Positions 8,302 through 16,618 of a stretch of 64,000 nt of DNA are shown piece by piece. The stretch's first letter is position 1; each line of letters begins with the position of its first letter. Under the pieces are notes generated by a model, which was not told the DNA's origin, ran no database searches, and saw nothing but the letters and a program-made list of their open reading frames with translations. The DNA is from JANQGG01 sp964642175. GTDB taxonomy: Bacteria; Bacteroidota; Chlorobiia; Chlorobiales; Chloroherpetonaceae. Both the position numbers and the translations under genes were made by a program. Where the stretch lies: the NCBI GenBank assembly GCA_964642175.1, contig CAZXOK010000002.1, positions 1 to 64,000 on the forward strand, read 5' to 3'.

Positions 8302-10482
8302 ATGACTCACTTCGTCTTAAAACGAAACACATTAACAGCGTTTCTCATATCGTTGGTTATTCTTTCGGGATGTGGCGGAAACTTATCGCAATTGCCGGTT
8401 GCTGAAATACATCAAGAAGATTGGGCTTACACCATTACCCTGGACGAGTTTGAAAAAAAGTACACCGAAGGCAAATTTTCCGAAGACTCAACCCGCCAAG
8501 ACACTATGGCGGCCTATCAGGAGTTTTTGGATCGTTATATCAACTACAGGCTGAAAGTAAAAGACGCTCACGATAAGGGGTATGATAAAGATCCGGTATT
8601 ACTGAAAGAGTTCAATACCTACCGCTCCCAACTTGCCGAGCCCTATTTTCTGGAAAAAGAAGTGATAGATAAAAACCTGCACTCGCTCTATAAAAAGCAA
8701 AAAGAAGAGATCCGTGCGGCTCATATTCTGGCTTTGATTCCTCAGACAGCCAAACCCGAAGATACCCTGAACGCATACAACAAGATCTTAGAAGCCAAAG
8801 ACCTGATTACTAAAAAGGGGGCACCGTTCGACTCGGTTGCACTGGCTTATTCCGACGATCCGAGTGCAAAACGCAACAAAGGTGAATTAGGGTATTTTAC
8901 CGGCGGAATGATGGTCCATCAATTCGAAGATGCGGCCTATCAAGGAAAAAAAGGCCAACTCCTTGGCCCGGTTCGTACCCGTTACGGTTATCATTTAATC
9001 CGGATCCTGGATCGCCGTAAACGCACGCTTCCCATAAAAGCTTCTCATATTATGGTGGGTGTCAGTAAGAATGCTATTCCGGAAGATACCCTGAAAGCTT
9101 ATCAGAAAATTTCCGGCATTTTACAACAGCTCCAATCCGGAAGCTCCTTCGACTCGCTTGCCAAACGCTATTCCGACGATAAAACCTCCGGCCGGCGCGG
9201 AGGCGATTTAGGTTTTTTTGGCCTGAATCGAATGGTGAAGCCATTCGAGCGCGCCGCATTTGCACTTAAAGAAGTCGGACAGCTCTCGCCAATCGTTCGT
9301 ACCGGGTTTGGTTACCACATTATTAAACTTGAAGATCGTAAAACACCAAAGAGCTTTGAAGAAAGTAAGGATGATCTAAAATCGCTTTTCAAACGCAATA
9401 AAGAAAAAGTGCGCCATGAAAACCGCAAACTAATCGAATCTCTGAAAGTGCGTTACGAGTATCGTGAATTTCCAAAAGCACTGGCCCCGATAGAATCCAA
9501 CCTGGATACTTCAGCCACTTACGGCATGTTGGATTCACTGACTTCAGTTGAGCTAAAGCAGCCCATTCTTAGATTTGCCGGAAATCAAACTTACCAATTG
9601 GATACTCTGGTGAATTTTCTCAGGCGTTCCGGAAGCGGCAACAGAAAGCTCACCGCCGAGAATTACAAGGTTCTGAAAGCCGAGTTTATTGAAGAGATTG
9701 TGAAAGATTACGAGATCAAGAGACTCGAAGAGCACTACCCCGAATTTGCCAGACTGATGAAAAATTACAAGGAAGGGATTCTCTTGTATAAAATATCTGA
9801 AGATAAAGTGTGGGGTAAAACTGCGGTTACAGATTCAATGGCAAAAGCTTATTATAATGAAAATAAAAGCGATTTTAAATATGATCCCCGCATAGAAGTG
9901 GCCCATATTTCAGTGGATAATGAACAACTGGCCCGGGATTTGTATGTTGAACTGACCGAAAAGAAGCGCACACGAGATCTGAAAACATTAAAGGATGTGC
10001 GTAAAGAAATACGAGTCATAAACAGAGCGCTTGCAAAACTGCGTTACAAAAAAGATCAAAACTCAAAAATTAAGCGTGTTCGTCTAAAGGCCAAACTCAA
10101 GGCTCTGGCAGTGGATGTTGAGCCAAGAACATTTGAAGCCCTGTACGAGGTTTACTCAACCAATAAAAATGCAGATACACTGTTGTCGGTTGAGCGATTT
10201 GAGCGTGGCGAGCGAACTTACCTTGATACGTATTTTGGCTTATCCAAAGGCGACCTGTTGCCGCCTGTAAAAGTTGGCAACAGTTACCGCATTTACAGGC
10301 TTGAAAAAAAATTACCAGCCATGTCTAAACCATTTTCCGACGCCAAACCGGAGATATTTTCCAGGCTCCAGGAGATTGTAACCGGGCAACTGGAGCAGGA
10401 TTGGGTCAACTCACTTCGTAAGCGTTCGGAGATCAAGATTAATAAAGAGAACCTTAACCATGCGTTCCAACCCAAGAGTTAA
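8302..10482 (+). CDS. Lipoprotein with two parvulin (PpiC) peptidyl-prolyl isomerase domains
   Basis: The 726-residue protein begins with a lipoprotein signal peptide (hydrophobic LTAFLISLVILSGC, with Cys near residue 24), so it should be anchored facing the periplasm. Two adjacent parvulin domains follow: one around residues 132-240 (AAHILALIP to GYHLIRILD) and one around 246-355 (ASHIMVGVS to GYHIIKLED). The remaining half is a long helical, lysine-rich region with a weak third rotamase-like segment near residues 530-640. It is the first of three genes in a run encoding SurA-type factors and probably assists folding of outer-membrane or secreted proteins. The next gene starts within or immediately after its stop codon. 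It is longer than typical PpiC or SurA proteins. Confidence 0.85.
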   Translation: MTHFVLKRNTLTAFLISLVILSGCGGNLSQLPVAEIHQEDWAYTITLDEFEKKYTEGKFSEDSTRQDTMAAYQEFLDRYINYRLKVKDAHDKGYDKDPVLLKEFNTYRSQLAEPYFLEKEVIDKNLHSLYKKQKEEIRAAHILALIPQTAKPEDTLNAYNKILEAKDLITKKGAPFDSVALAYSDDPSAKRNKGELGYFTGGMMVHQFEDAAYQGKKGQLLGPVRTRYGYHLIRILDRRKRTLPIKASHIMVGVSKNAIPEDTLKAYQKISGILQQLQSGSSFDSLAKRYSDDKTSGRRGGDLGFFGLNRMVKPFERAAFALKEVGQLSPIVRTGFGYHIIKLEDRKTPKSFEESKDDLKSLFKRNKEKVRHENRKLIESLKVRYEYREFPKALAPIESNLDTSATYGMLDSLTSVELKQPILRFAGNQTYQLDTLVNFLRRSGSGNRKLTAENYKVLKAEFIEEIVKDYEIKRLEEHYPEFARLMKNYKEGILLYKISEDKVWGKTAVTDSMAKAYYNENKSDFKYDPRIEVAHISVDNEQLARDLYVELTEKKRTRDLKTLKDVRKEIRVINRALAKLRYKKDQNSKIKRVRLKAKLKALAVDVEPRTFEALYEVYSTNKNADTLLSVERFERGERTYLDTYFGLSKGDLLPPVKVGNSYRIYRLEKKLPAMSKPFSDAKPEIFSRLQEIVTGQLEQDWVNSLRKRSEIKINKENLNHAFQPKS

Positions 10483-10483
10483 T

Positions 10484-11362
10484 ATGCCTAAGCCAGAATA
10501 TTCTATGCATGCTCAAAGATCTGCTTTGCAGTTATATCTCCTCCTGTTTAGTTTTATCATGCTACTAAGTGCATGTAAAAAAGATATCGACAACAGTCCT
10601 GTTGTCCGCTCATTTGGAAGTTCAGATTTAACAGAAGCAGAACTCGTGCTTTCTACAGAATATGCCAGTGAGGAAAACCAAAAGACAGCCCGCTCGCTAT
10701 ATATTGAAGACTGGGAGCGTATGGCTGCATTGTACAATCTTGCCAGCCAGGATGAGTGGGAGCCCGACCTGAAAACACAGGTACTGGTTAAAAAAGCCGA
10801 GAGGCAGATTATTGTCAACCGTTTTTTGGAGCATAAACTCAATATCGCTCAGCAAAGTGGCTCGTTTGAAGTAGATTCTTCAGAAGTGAAAGCATACTTT
10901 AATAAATTTAAAAATGACTTTGTATTTCGTGAGCCATACTTCAAATTACTTCGTCTGTACGCGTCTGAGAAGGATTCTGCTACCAAGTTAATGCGGCAAT
11001 TGTTCAGGCGAAACGTGGTGGAAAAAGCCATAGCCAGCGCGCCTGTTACTGCACCGAGGCTTTTGGCCTTAAACCAGGCGTCCATAAAGCGTTCTGAAGA
11101 ATTTATCAGAAACAGCCAACTTCATTTGGAAAATGCCTCGCTCAGAACCCTCTTGAAACAAATGCGTATAGGGACAACATCACCAGTAGTTAAAATCAAT
11201 GATTCACTATACTCGGTTATGTATTTAAGTGATCTGAAACCTGAGGGTGATGCAATGGAATTGGCAGATGCCTATGATGAAATTAAAGAAAGGTTGGTTT
11301 TGGAGAAACAGTCGGCCTTTTTAAAACAACTCGAACGTAAAGCCCGCGAATCGGCTAAATAA
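10484..11362 (+). CDS. Lipoprotein related to parvulin/SurA N-terminal region, no evident PPIase domain
   Basis: This roughly 292-residue protein has a lipoprotein signal (LLLFSFIMLLSACKK), then a helical region with conserved-looking features of the SurA chaperone core (EDWERMAALYNLA, QVLVKKAERQIIVNRFLEHKL) and a middle segment where a PpiC domain would normally sit but whose parvulin motifs (HI, GYH) are missing. The start is uncertain: ATGs occur at 10460, 10484 and 10505. I chose 10484 because it directly follows the upstream stop. Position between two PpiC proteins suggests a periplasmic chaperone partner. The function is inferred only from context and weak resemblance. Confidence 0.65.
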   Translation: MPKPEYSMHAQRSALQLYLLLFSFIMLLSACKKDIDNSPVVRSFGSSDLTEAELVLSTEYASEENQKTARSLYIEDWERMAALYNLASQDEWEPDLKTQVLVKKAERQIIVNRFLEHKLNIAQQSGSFEVDSSEVKAYFNKFKNDFVFREPYFKLLRLYASEKDSATKLMRQLFRRNVVEKAIASAPVTAPRLLALNQASIKRSEEFIRNSQLHLENASLRTLLKQMRIGTTSPVVKINDSLYSVMYLSDLKPEGDAMELADAYDEIKERLVLEKQSAFLKQLERKARESAK

Positions 11363-11382
11363 ACTTTTTGATCAAGTCCAGT

Positions 11383-12687
11383 ATGTTAAAAAAAATCTCT
11401 TTTGCCATATTTACCCTCGTGATATTTTCAGGCAGCATCACTCCGCTTTCGGCCAAAGTTATCGATAAAGTAGTGGCAGTTGTTGGCGATGAAATAATTC
11501 TCAAGTCTGATGTCGATAACCAGGCCTTGTTGTTTGCTTATCAAAATCAGATGCCCCAGAACGATCCGCAAATCTGGAAACAGGTGTTCAATGCCATTAT
11601 CAACCAGAAAGTTTTACTGACCAAAGCCAAGCTCGATAGTGTCCAGATCAGCCTGGATCAGGTTGATCAGCTTGTAGAAGAGCGCATAGAGTTTTTAAAA
11701 TCACGCTTTCAGTCTGAAGACGAAATTGTAGAGCGATTCGGAAAATCAATTGCCCGGATTCGAGTGGATCTTCGCGAGGAGATTAAAGGCCAGCGACTGG
11801 TTGAAAGCCTGCAGCAGTCAAGGATCGCTAAAGTAACCATATCCAATGAAGAAGTTGTTGATTTCTATAATACCTACAAAGATTCCCTGCCGGTTATCCC
11901 GTCCGAAGCCGAAGTGGCTCATATTGTGATCAAGCCAAAAGTAGATAGCCTGGCTAAGATTTCTGCGCTGAACAAAATCCAGGCTGTGAAACAGCGATTG
12001 GAAAGTGGCGAAGATTTCCAGGCCCTGGCCAAAGAAGTATCTGAAGATCCGGGTTCGGCGAGTTTGGGTGGAGATCTGGGTTTTGTGCGTCGTGGTGAGT
12101 TTGTGCGGCGATTCGAAGAAGTGGCCTTTGCACTAAAGGAAGGCGAAGTGTCGGGTTTGGTGGAAACCGAGTTTGGATATCACATTATTAAATTGCTGGA
12201 GCGAAAGGGAGAAGCCATTCGAGTTCAGCATATTCTGATCCAGTTTGATAAAACCAAGCTTAACGACCAGGCCGCCATAGATGCTCTATCAAAAGCCAGA
12301 GAGCAGATCTTAAACGGCAAAGTGAGTTTTGAAACCAAAGCCCGGCAGATCTCCGAAGATGAAAGCTCACGGGAAAAGGGCGGGTATATTGTATCACCTA
12401 AAACCGGTTTAAAGCGCATCGCCTTAACGGAAATGCTTCCTGAGCTAAAAACTATCGTAGAAAAGCTTGAGCCGGGTCAGATCTCCCAACCGTCCAAAAT
12501 CAATTTAGGCAACTCTTATGTCTATGCCATTGTAAAGTTAAATTACCTGGCCCCCGAGCATCAGATCAACCTTAAGCAGGATTATGCTAAAATCCGTAAC
12601 ATAGCCCTGAAAAAAAAGCAGTCGGACGTTTTTCAGGATTGGGTAAAGCGTTTAAAAGAAGATGTTTATATCGATGTGCGGCTTTAA
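11383..12687 (+). CDS. surA: Peptidyl-prolyl isomerase SurA-like
   Basis: The product (434 residues) has a signal peptide (LKKISFAIFTLVIFSGSITPLSA) followed by the SurA-like opening KVIDKVVAVVGDEIILKSDVDNQ. A helical chaperone region runs to about residue 160, then come two parvulin domains (AEVAHIVIKP to GYHIIKLLE, and VQHILIQFD to about residue 380). SurA is a periplasmic chaperone for outer-membrane beta-barrel proteins. I chose the ATG at 11383 rather than an upstream in-frame TTG at 11368 because it starts the signal peptide cleanly. It is the third gene of the folding-factor operon, 20 bases after the previous stop. Confidence 0.88.
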   Translation: MLKKISFAIFTLVIFSGSITPLSAKVIDKVVAVVGDEIILKSDVDNQALLFAYQNQMPQNDPQIWKQVFNAIINQKVLLTKAKLDSVQISLDQVDQLVEERIEFLKSRFQSEDEIVERFGKSIARIRVDLREEIKGQRLVESLQQSRIAKVTISNEEVVDFYNTYKDSLPVIPSEAEVAHIVIKPKVDSLAKISALNKIQAVKQRLESGEDFQALAKEVSEDPGSASLGGDLGFVRRGEFVRRFEEVAFALKEGEVSGLVETEFGYHIIKLLERKGEAIRVQHILIQFDKTKLNDQAAIDALSKAREQILNGKVSFETKARQISEDESSREKGGYIVSPKTGLKRIALTEMLPELKTIVEKLEPGQISQPSKINLGNSYVYAIVKLNYLAPEHQINLKQDYAKIRNIALKKKQSDVFQDWVKRLKEDVYIDVRL

Positions 12688-12766
12688 GCCTGAGATGTCT
12701 TTATGGTTTCCTGAGATACACCATCGATCGTTTTGCAATTCATAATACTAACTTAAAAATAAAGCA

Positions 12767-12973
12767 ATGGACTTAGAAAAAATCATGAACGGCCTGCAAG
12801 AGGAGCTGATGCGTGCCTTGCAGGATATGGCTGGAGCCAAAACCATGGACGATCGCCAGGCATTGTCTGAAATAGTCAGCAACCTTAGCGATTCCATGGG
12901 AGTGTTTTTAGATGCCGCTGCGGCATACGATGATTTTGATGATGAGTTTTACGACGAAGATGAAGAGGTTTAA
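12767..12973 (+). CDS. Small acidic protein of unknown function
   Basis: I do not recognise this 68-residue protein. Its first 45 residues look like an amphipathic helix pair (EKIMNGLQEELMRALQDMAG), and its C terminus is strongly acidic, ending in a run of Asp, Glu, Phe and Tyr. There is no signal peptide, so it is likely cytosolic. No clear Shine-Dalgarno site precedes the ATG. It sits 79 bases after surA and before a terminator-like hairpin at 13006-13035, so it may be the last gene of that operon. Length and composition are compatible with a real gene, but only conservation in relatives would prove it. Confidence 0.55.
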   Translation: MDLEKIMNGLQEELMRALQDMAGAKTMDDRQALSEIVSNLSDSMGVFLDAAAAYDDFDDEFYDEDEEV

Positions 12974-13005
12974 CCCTCTTAAAACGATTCAACCCATCAC
13001 CTCCC

Positions 13006-13038
13006 GGGCCACATGAGCCGGACTTATGCTGGCCCTTT
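13006..13038 (+). terminator. Possible terminator after the folding-factor operon
   Basis: GGGCCA (13006-13011) pairs with TGGCCC (13030-13035), with a further CAT/ATG pairing inside, followed by TTT. The T tract is short, so confidence is moderate. Confidence 0.4.
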
Positions 13039-13141
13039 CAATGATGACCTCATGATCGGATGTTCTTGAATTTGAGCTTTCGTTTAAAAAGTTGTAATAT
13101 CTTACAGACAAATGCCCCGTTCAACTTGACCACATTATACC

Positions 13142-15307
13142 ATGTCTGTACGGCAGCTGTTTTCAATTATTGATAAATCCCCGGAAACCAGGGCTATGAG
13201 TGTTTCCCTGGCAACAATCATTTTAGTAGCTACTATTACGCTGTTTGGCTGGTTGAACACACTGGAACTGAAAACCCTGGATGTGCGTCAGGTGGCTTCG
13301 GAGCGCTCGGCTCTGCCAGATAGTTCCATTGTATTACTGGCAATAGACCAAAACAGTCTAACCTTTTTTGACGAGCAGGAAGTTTCGTGGCCCTGGCCCA
13401 GAGAGTTTTATGGGCTTATGACCGATTTTCTCTCGAGAGCAGGCGCAAAAGCCATCGCATTTGACCTTGATTTTTCCAGCAGAGGGCTCGACCGACAGGA
13501 AAGTTCGGGCATGGAATCCGATATGCAATTTGCCGAAGCTATGCAAGGTTCTGAGCGTGTTGTTTTAACTGCTCATTTATCGGTTCGTGATAGTGGTGAT
13601 CATGTTGGAAGCCAGATGTTGAGCCGTCATTTGTTGAGCAACGATGAACTTGAGTACCAACTGGACATATTTAACCGGGTAACCGCACCTTTGGAAGTAT
13701 TTCAGCAAACCACATCCGCAATTGGCGTGGTTAATTTTGAAGCTGATGATGATGGCGTTGCCAGGCAAATCCCACTTGCCTATCAATTCAACAACAGCTA
13801 TATCCCCCAGTTTGCCTTTGCAATTTACAAGCAGATTAATGGTTTAAATCCTTCGGATATCCCCTCCCGGCTCAGCAACTATCCCTTAAATGCCCGGGGT
13901 GAAGCCCTGATTAAATGGTATGGCCGTTCTGGAGCTGAAGGGGTGTTTCCATATCTCGGGGCTTCCTCTGTTATCGTATCGGCCTTTAAAGAAATGGGTG
14001 GCGTTCAGCCGGATGTTGATCCGGCGTTTTTTAAAGATAAAGTGGTGATTGTTGGCGCAACAGCTGCAGGTTTGTGGGATTATAAACCTACACCATTTTC
14101 TTCCCTGGAACCGTGTCCGGGTATGGAAATTCATGCAACAATTCTCAGTAACCTGATCCAGAACGATTTTATCCACTACTACCCACTTTGGTTGGAGTTG
14201 CTTTTAATTGTGTTTATGGCCTTTATTGTGGCCCAGACATTTTTCCATATCAGGAGACTTGAAAAAGCCACCATCCTGATTGTTGTTTTATTGATTGGTT
14301 TTATTGCGCTTTCCTACTGGATATTTTTCTCGTTTGACTACTGGGTTCCTATGGTTTCTCCAATAAGTGCCCTGGGAGTTTCGTTGTTGCTGTCGGCCAT
14401 ATTAAGTTATGCAACCGAAGGTAAGGAAAAACGGGAGTTACGACGGGTGTTTTCAAGGTATTTAAGCCCGCAGGTGATTGAAGAAGTGGTTGAGCGTGCC
14501 GATGAAATTGAACTTGGCGGTAAGGAAGTTGATGCTACGGTGTTTTTCTCAGACATTAAAGGTTTTACATCCATTTCTGAAAATCTCCCACCGAAAGAAC
14601 TGGTCTCGTATCTGAACGAATATCTCACATTAGGAACTGATATTCTGCAAAACCATGGTGCGATGATTGATAAGTATATTGGTGATGCAATTATGGCGTT
14701 GTTTGGTGCACCTGTCTCAAGTGAAGATCATGCCAAGCGGGCCTGTTTTGCAGCGTTGGAGATGCAGACCTATTTAAAAAAATTCTATGAAACCCAATCA
14801 GCAGAGTTGCCTGAGTTTATCACCCGCATCGGGTTGCATTCCGGTACCATGGTTATCGGGCATATCGGTTCCAACAGCCGATCGGACTATACTGCCATCG
14901 GTGATACTGTAAATACAGCCTCAAGATTAGAGGGTGTTAATAAACAGTTTGGCACGAATATCATTATCAGTGAAACCACTTACACTCAGGCCAAAGACTT
15001 TGTTGAAGTGAGAGAATTGGATGCGATACGAGTTAAAGGACGCACCAAAGCTATTTCAATTTATGAGTTAATGGCAAAAAAAGGAGCCATGACACCGCAG
15101 CAAGAGCGAAAGCGCTCCCGTTTTGCCGAGGGATTAAACCTCTATCGCGCTAAAGCGTTTCATGAAGCACAAGATGTGTTTAAATCAATTTTAGAAGAAA
15201 ATCCGGAGGATGGGCCGTCGCAAACCTATATAGACAGATGTGAGTCATTGGCCCAACAAACACTGCCCGAAGAGTGGGATGGTGTATTTACCTTAACGAC
15301 TAAGTAA
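13142..15307 (+). CDS. CHASE2-domain adenylate/guanylate cyclase
   Basis: The 721-residue protein is a membrane-bound class III nucleotide cyclase. An N-terminal membrane segment near residues 20-40 precedes a CHASE2 sensor domain in the periplasm (about 45-330; VSWPWPREFYG and AKAIAFDLDF are typical). Three closely spaced membrane helices (about 340-430) lead to the catalytic domain (about 450-640). The metal-binding aspartates are visible in FFSDIKGFTSIS and DKYIGDAIMALFG, and the NTASRLEG segment supplies the transition-state Asn and Arg. A TPR-like helical tail follows. It produces cAMP or cGMP in response to an unknown periplasmic signal. The following SH3-M48 protease gene starts 7 bases after its stop, so the two are probably co-transcribed. 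Confidence 0.92.
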   Translation: MSVRQLFSIIDKSPETRAMSVSLATIILVATITLFGWLNTLELKTLDVRQVASERSALPDSSIVLLAIDQNSLTFFDEQEVSWPWPREFYGLMTDFLSRAGAKAIAFDLDFSSRGLDRQESSGMESDMQFAEAMQGSERVVLTAHLSVRDSGDHVGSQMLSRHLLSNDELEYQLDIFNRVTAPLEVFQQTTSAIGVVNFEADDDGVARQIPLAYQFNNSYIPQFAFAIYKQINGLNPSDIPSRLSNYPLNARGEALIKWYGRSGAEGVFPYLGASSVIVSAFKEMGGVQPDVDPAFFKDKVVIVGATAAGLWDYKPTPFSSLEPCPGMEIHATILSNLIQNDFIHYYPLWLELLLIVFMAFIVAQTFFHIRRLEKATILIVVLLIGFIALSYWIFFSFDYWVPMVSPISALGVSLLLSAILSYATEGKEKRELRRVFSRYLSPQVIEEVVERADEIELGGKEVDATVFFSDIKGFTSISENLPPKELVSYLNEYLTLGTDILQNHGAMIDKYIGDAIMALFGAPVSSEDHAKRACFAALEMQTYLKKFYETQSAELPEFITRIGLHSGTMVIGHIGSNSRSDYTAIGDTVNTASRLEGVNKQFGTNIIISETTYTQAKDFVEVRELDAIRVKGRTKAISIYELMAKKGAMTPQQERKRSRFAEGLNLYRAKAFHEAQDVFKSILEENPEDGPSQTYIDRCESLAQQTLPEEWDGVFTLTTK

Positions 15308-15314
15308 AAGGATC

Positions 15315-16559
15315 ATGAAACAATTTTTGAGAACTTCACTTTTCAGCCTCCTGATATCGGCTATGGCCATTTCAGCCTATGCTCAGGATGCCTTCACCAA
15401 GCGGAGCTTAAACTATATCCGAACTGGCCCGGGGATATATTTTAAGCTTCAGGATAAATTGCTGCGCAATCAGAAAGTGAGCATCCTCGAAGAGAAAAGC
15501 TACTGGGTAAAAGTGCGCTACAATAAATCCAAAGAAGGGTGGCTGTCTAAAAATTCGCTTTCCATGACCAAATCCAAAAGCAGCTATGCCGATAGGTTTT
15601 TGAATATAAAAGCCGGCACCAAGGTCTCCCGGGTAGGTATGTCGGCGGCTGTAAAAGCTTTCGGCGATAAGATTGGCAGGGTGGATGATCCCCAGATTGA
15701 GCCAATACTGGATCAGATGCATGCCGGGTTCAGCGAGTCGGAGTACAGGCGGTTTGTCTATCCGCTGGCCAGGCACAAAGAACGCTACCGCTCGAACAAG
15801 TTTTATCAAATGGAGCTGAAGCTGCAACCAAAATCAGACATATTATCTCAGTCGACCCTCGGAGCGGCCATCGCAGCTAAAATTATCCGCCATTATGGCC
15901 TGGTTGATGAGCCGCATTTGAGCAAATATCTCAACTTGCTGAGTTTTGCACTTACCGAAAATACCAAGTTCTATGATGTGCCATTTTATGTGTTTGTGCT
16001 GGATTCTGATGAGCTTAATGCCTTTGCATGTCCGGGCGGGTTTATCTGTATTACGGAAGGCCTGATCAAGTCTTGCTCGGATGAGTCGGAACTGGCAGCA
16101 GTTATCGCTCATGAAATGGGACATATTCTGGCCGGACATGGAGCAAAAGAAACCAAAAAACGTGAACCGCAGATCAAAGCCGAATCGGTGTTTGCTGAGC
16201 TTGATGAAGAAACAGGCGAGTATTCCGAAACCGAACAGGAAATGGATGAAATGATCATCGAGATGTACGATCGGATTGTTAGCAAGCGTTTGTTAAAGTA
16301 TGAGTTTGAAGCTGATAACATTGCTGCTATCATTTTATCCAACACCGGTTATGATGCTGAAGCCATTATCCGGATGATCAGAACAGTTAAAATAAACCAG
16401 GGAGAAAAACCTGAACACAGTGGGTTCGACTCGGAATATTTTAATCCGGATGAAATGCATCTCAGGCTTAACCAGGTGTCCTATTTTGTTGAAACCAATT
16501 ACTCGAATTTGCCAAAAGGGCTTCAGCTTAAAGAACGATTTTTGGCAAGGGTGAAATAA
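15315..16559 (+). CDS. SH3-domain M48 family metalloprotease
   Basis: The 414-residue protein has a signal peptide (FLRTSLFSLLISAMAISAYA), a bacterial SH3 domain at about residues 25-85 (RSLNYIRTGPGIYFK to EGWLSKNSL), and an M48 zinc peptidase domain in the C-terminal half. The zinc motif HEMGH has its first His at residue 266, and a downstream YEFEADNIAA supplies the third ligand Glu. This arrangement resembles BepA-like periplasmic proteases that survey outer-membrane proteins, with the SH3 domain suggesting cell-wall binding. It overlaps nothing but follows the cyclase by only 7 bases. The substrate is unknown. Confidence 0.88.
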   Translation: MKQFLRTSLFSLLISAMAISAYAQDAFTKRSLNYIRTGPGIYFKLQDKLLRNQKVSILEEKSYWVKVRYNKSKEGWLSKNSLSMTKSKSSYADRFLNIKAGTKVSRVGMSAAVKAFGDKIGRVDDPQIEPILDQMHAGFSESEYRRFVYPLARHKERYRSNKFYQMELKLQPKSDILSQSTLGAAIAAKIIRHYGLVDEPHLSKYLNLLSFALTENTKFYDVPFYVFVLDSDELNAFACPGGFICITEGLIKSCSDESELAAVIAHEMGHILAGHGAKETKKREPQIKAESVFAELDEETGEYSETEQEMDEMIIEMYDRIVSKRLLKYEFEADNIAAIILSNTGYDAEAIIRMIRTVKINQGEKPEHSGFDSEYFNPDEMHLRLNQVSYFVETNYSNLPKGLQLKERFLARVK

Positions 16560-16588
16560 GGTTTAGAATAACAGATAAGAAAGTACTC

Positions 16589-16614
16589 CGAAGGCTGGTT
16601 TTTACCAGCCTTCG
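16589..16614. terminator. Strong hairpin between convergent genes
   Basis: CGAAGGCTGG (16589-16598) and CCAGCCTTCG (16605-16614) form a perfect ten-base-pair stem with a six-base loop, directly between the M48 gene and the converging phosphatase gene. T-rich flanks are weak, but the position supports a bidirectional terminator. Confidence 0.65.
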
Positions 16615-16618
16615 ATGT

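Noticed and set aside
11368..11382. Upstream TTG start for SurA.
   Set aside because: The ATG at 11383 gives a clean signal peptide and needs no rare start codon.
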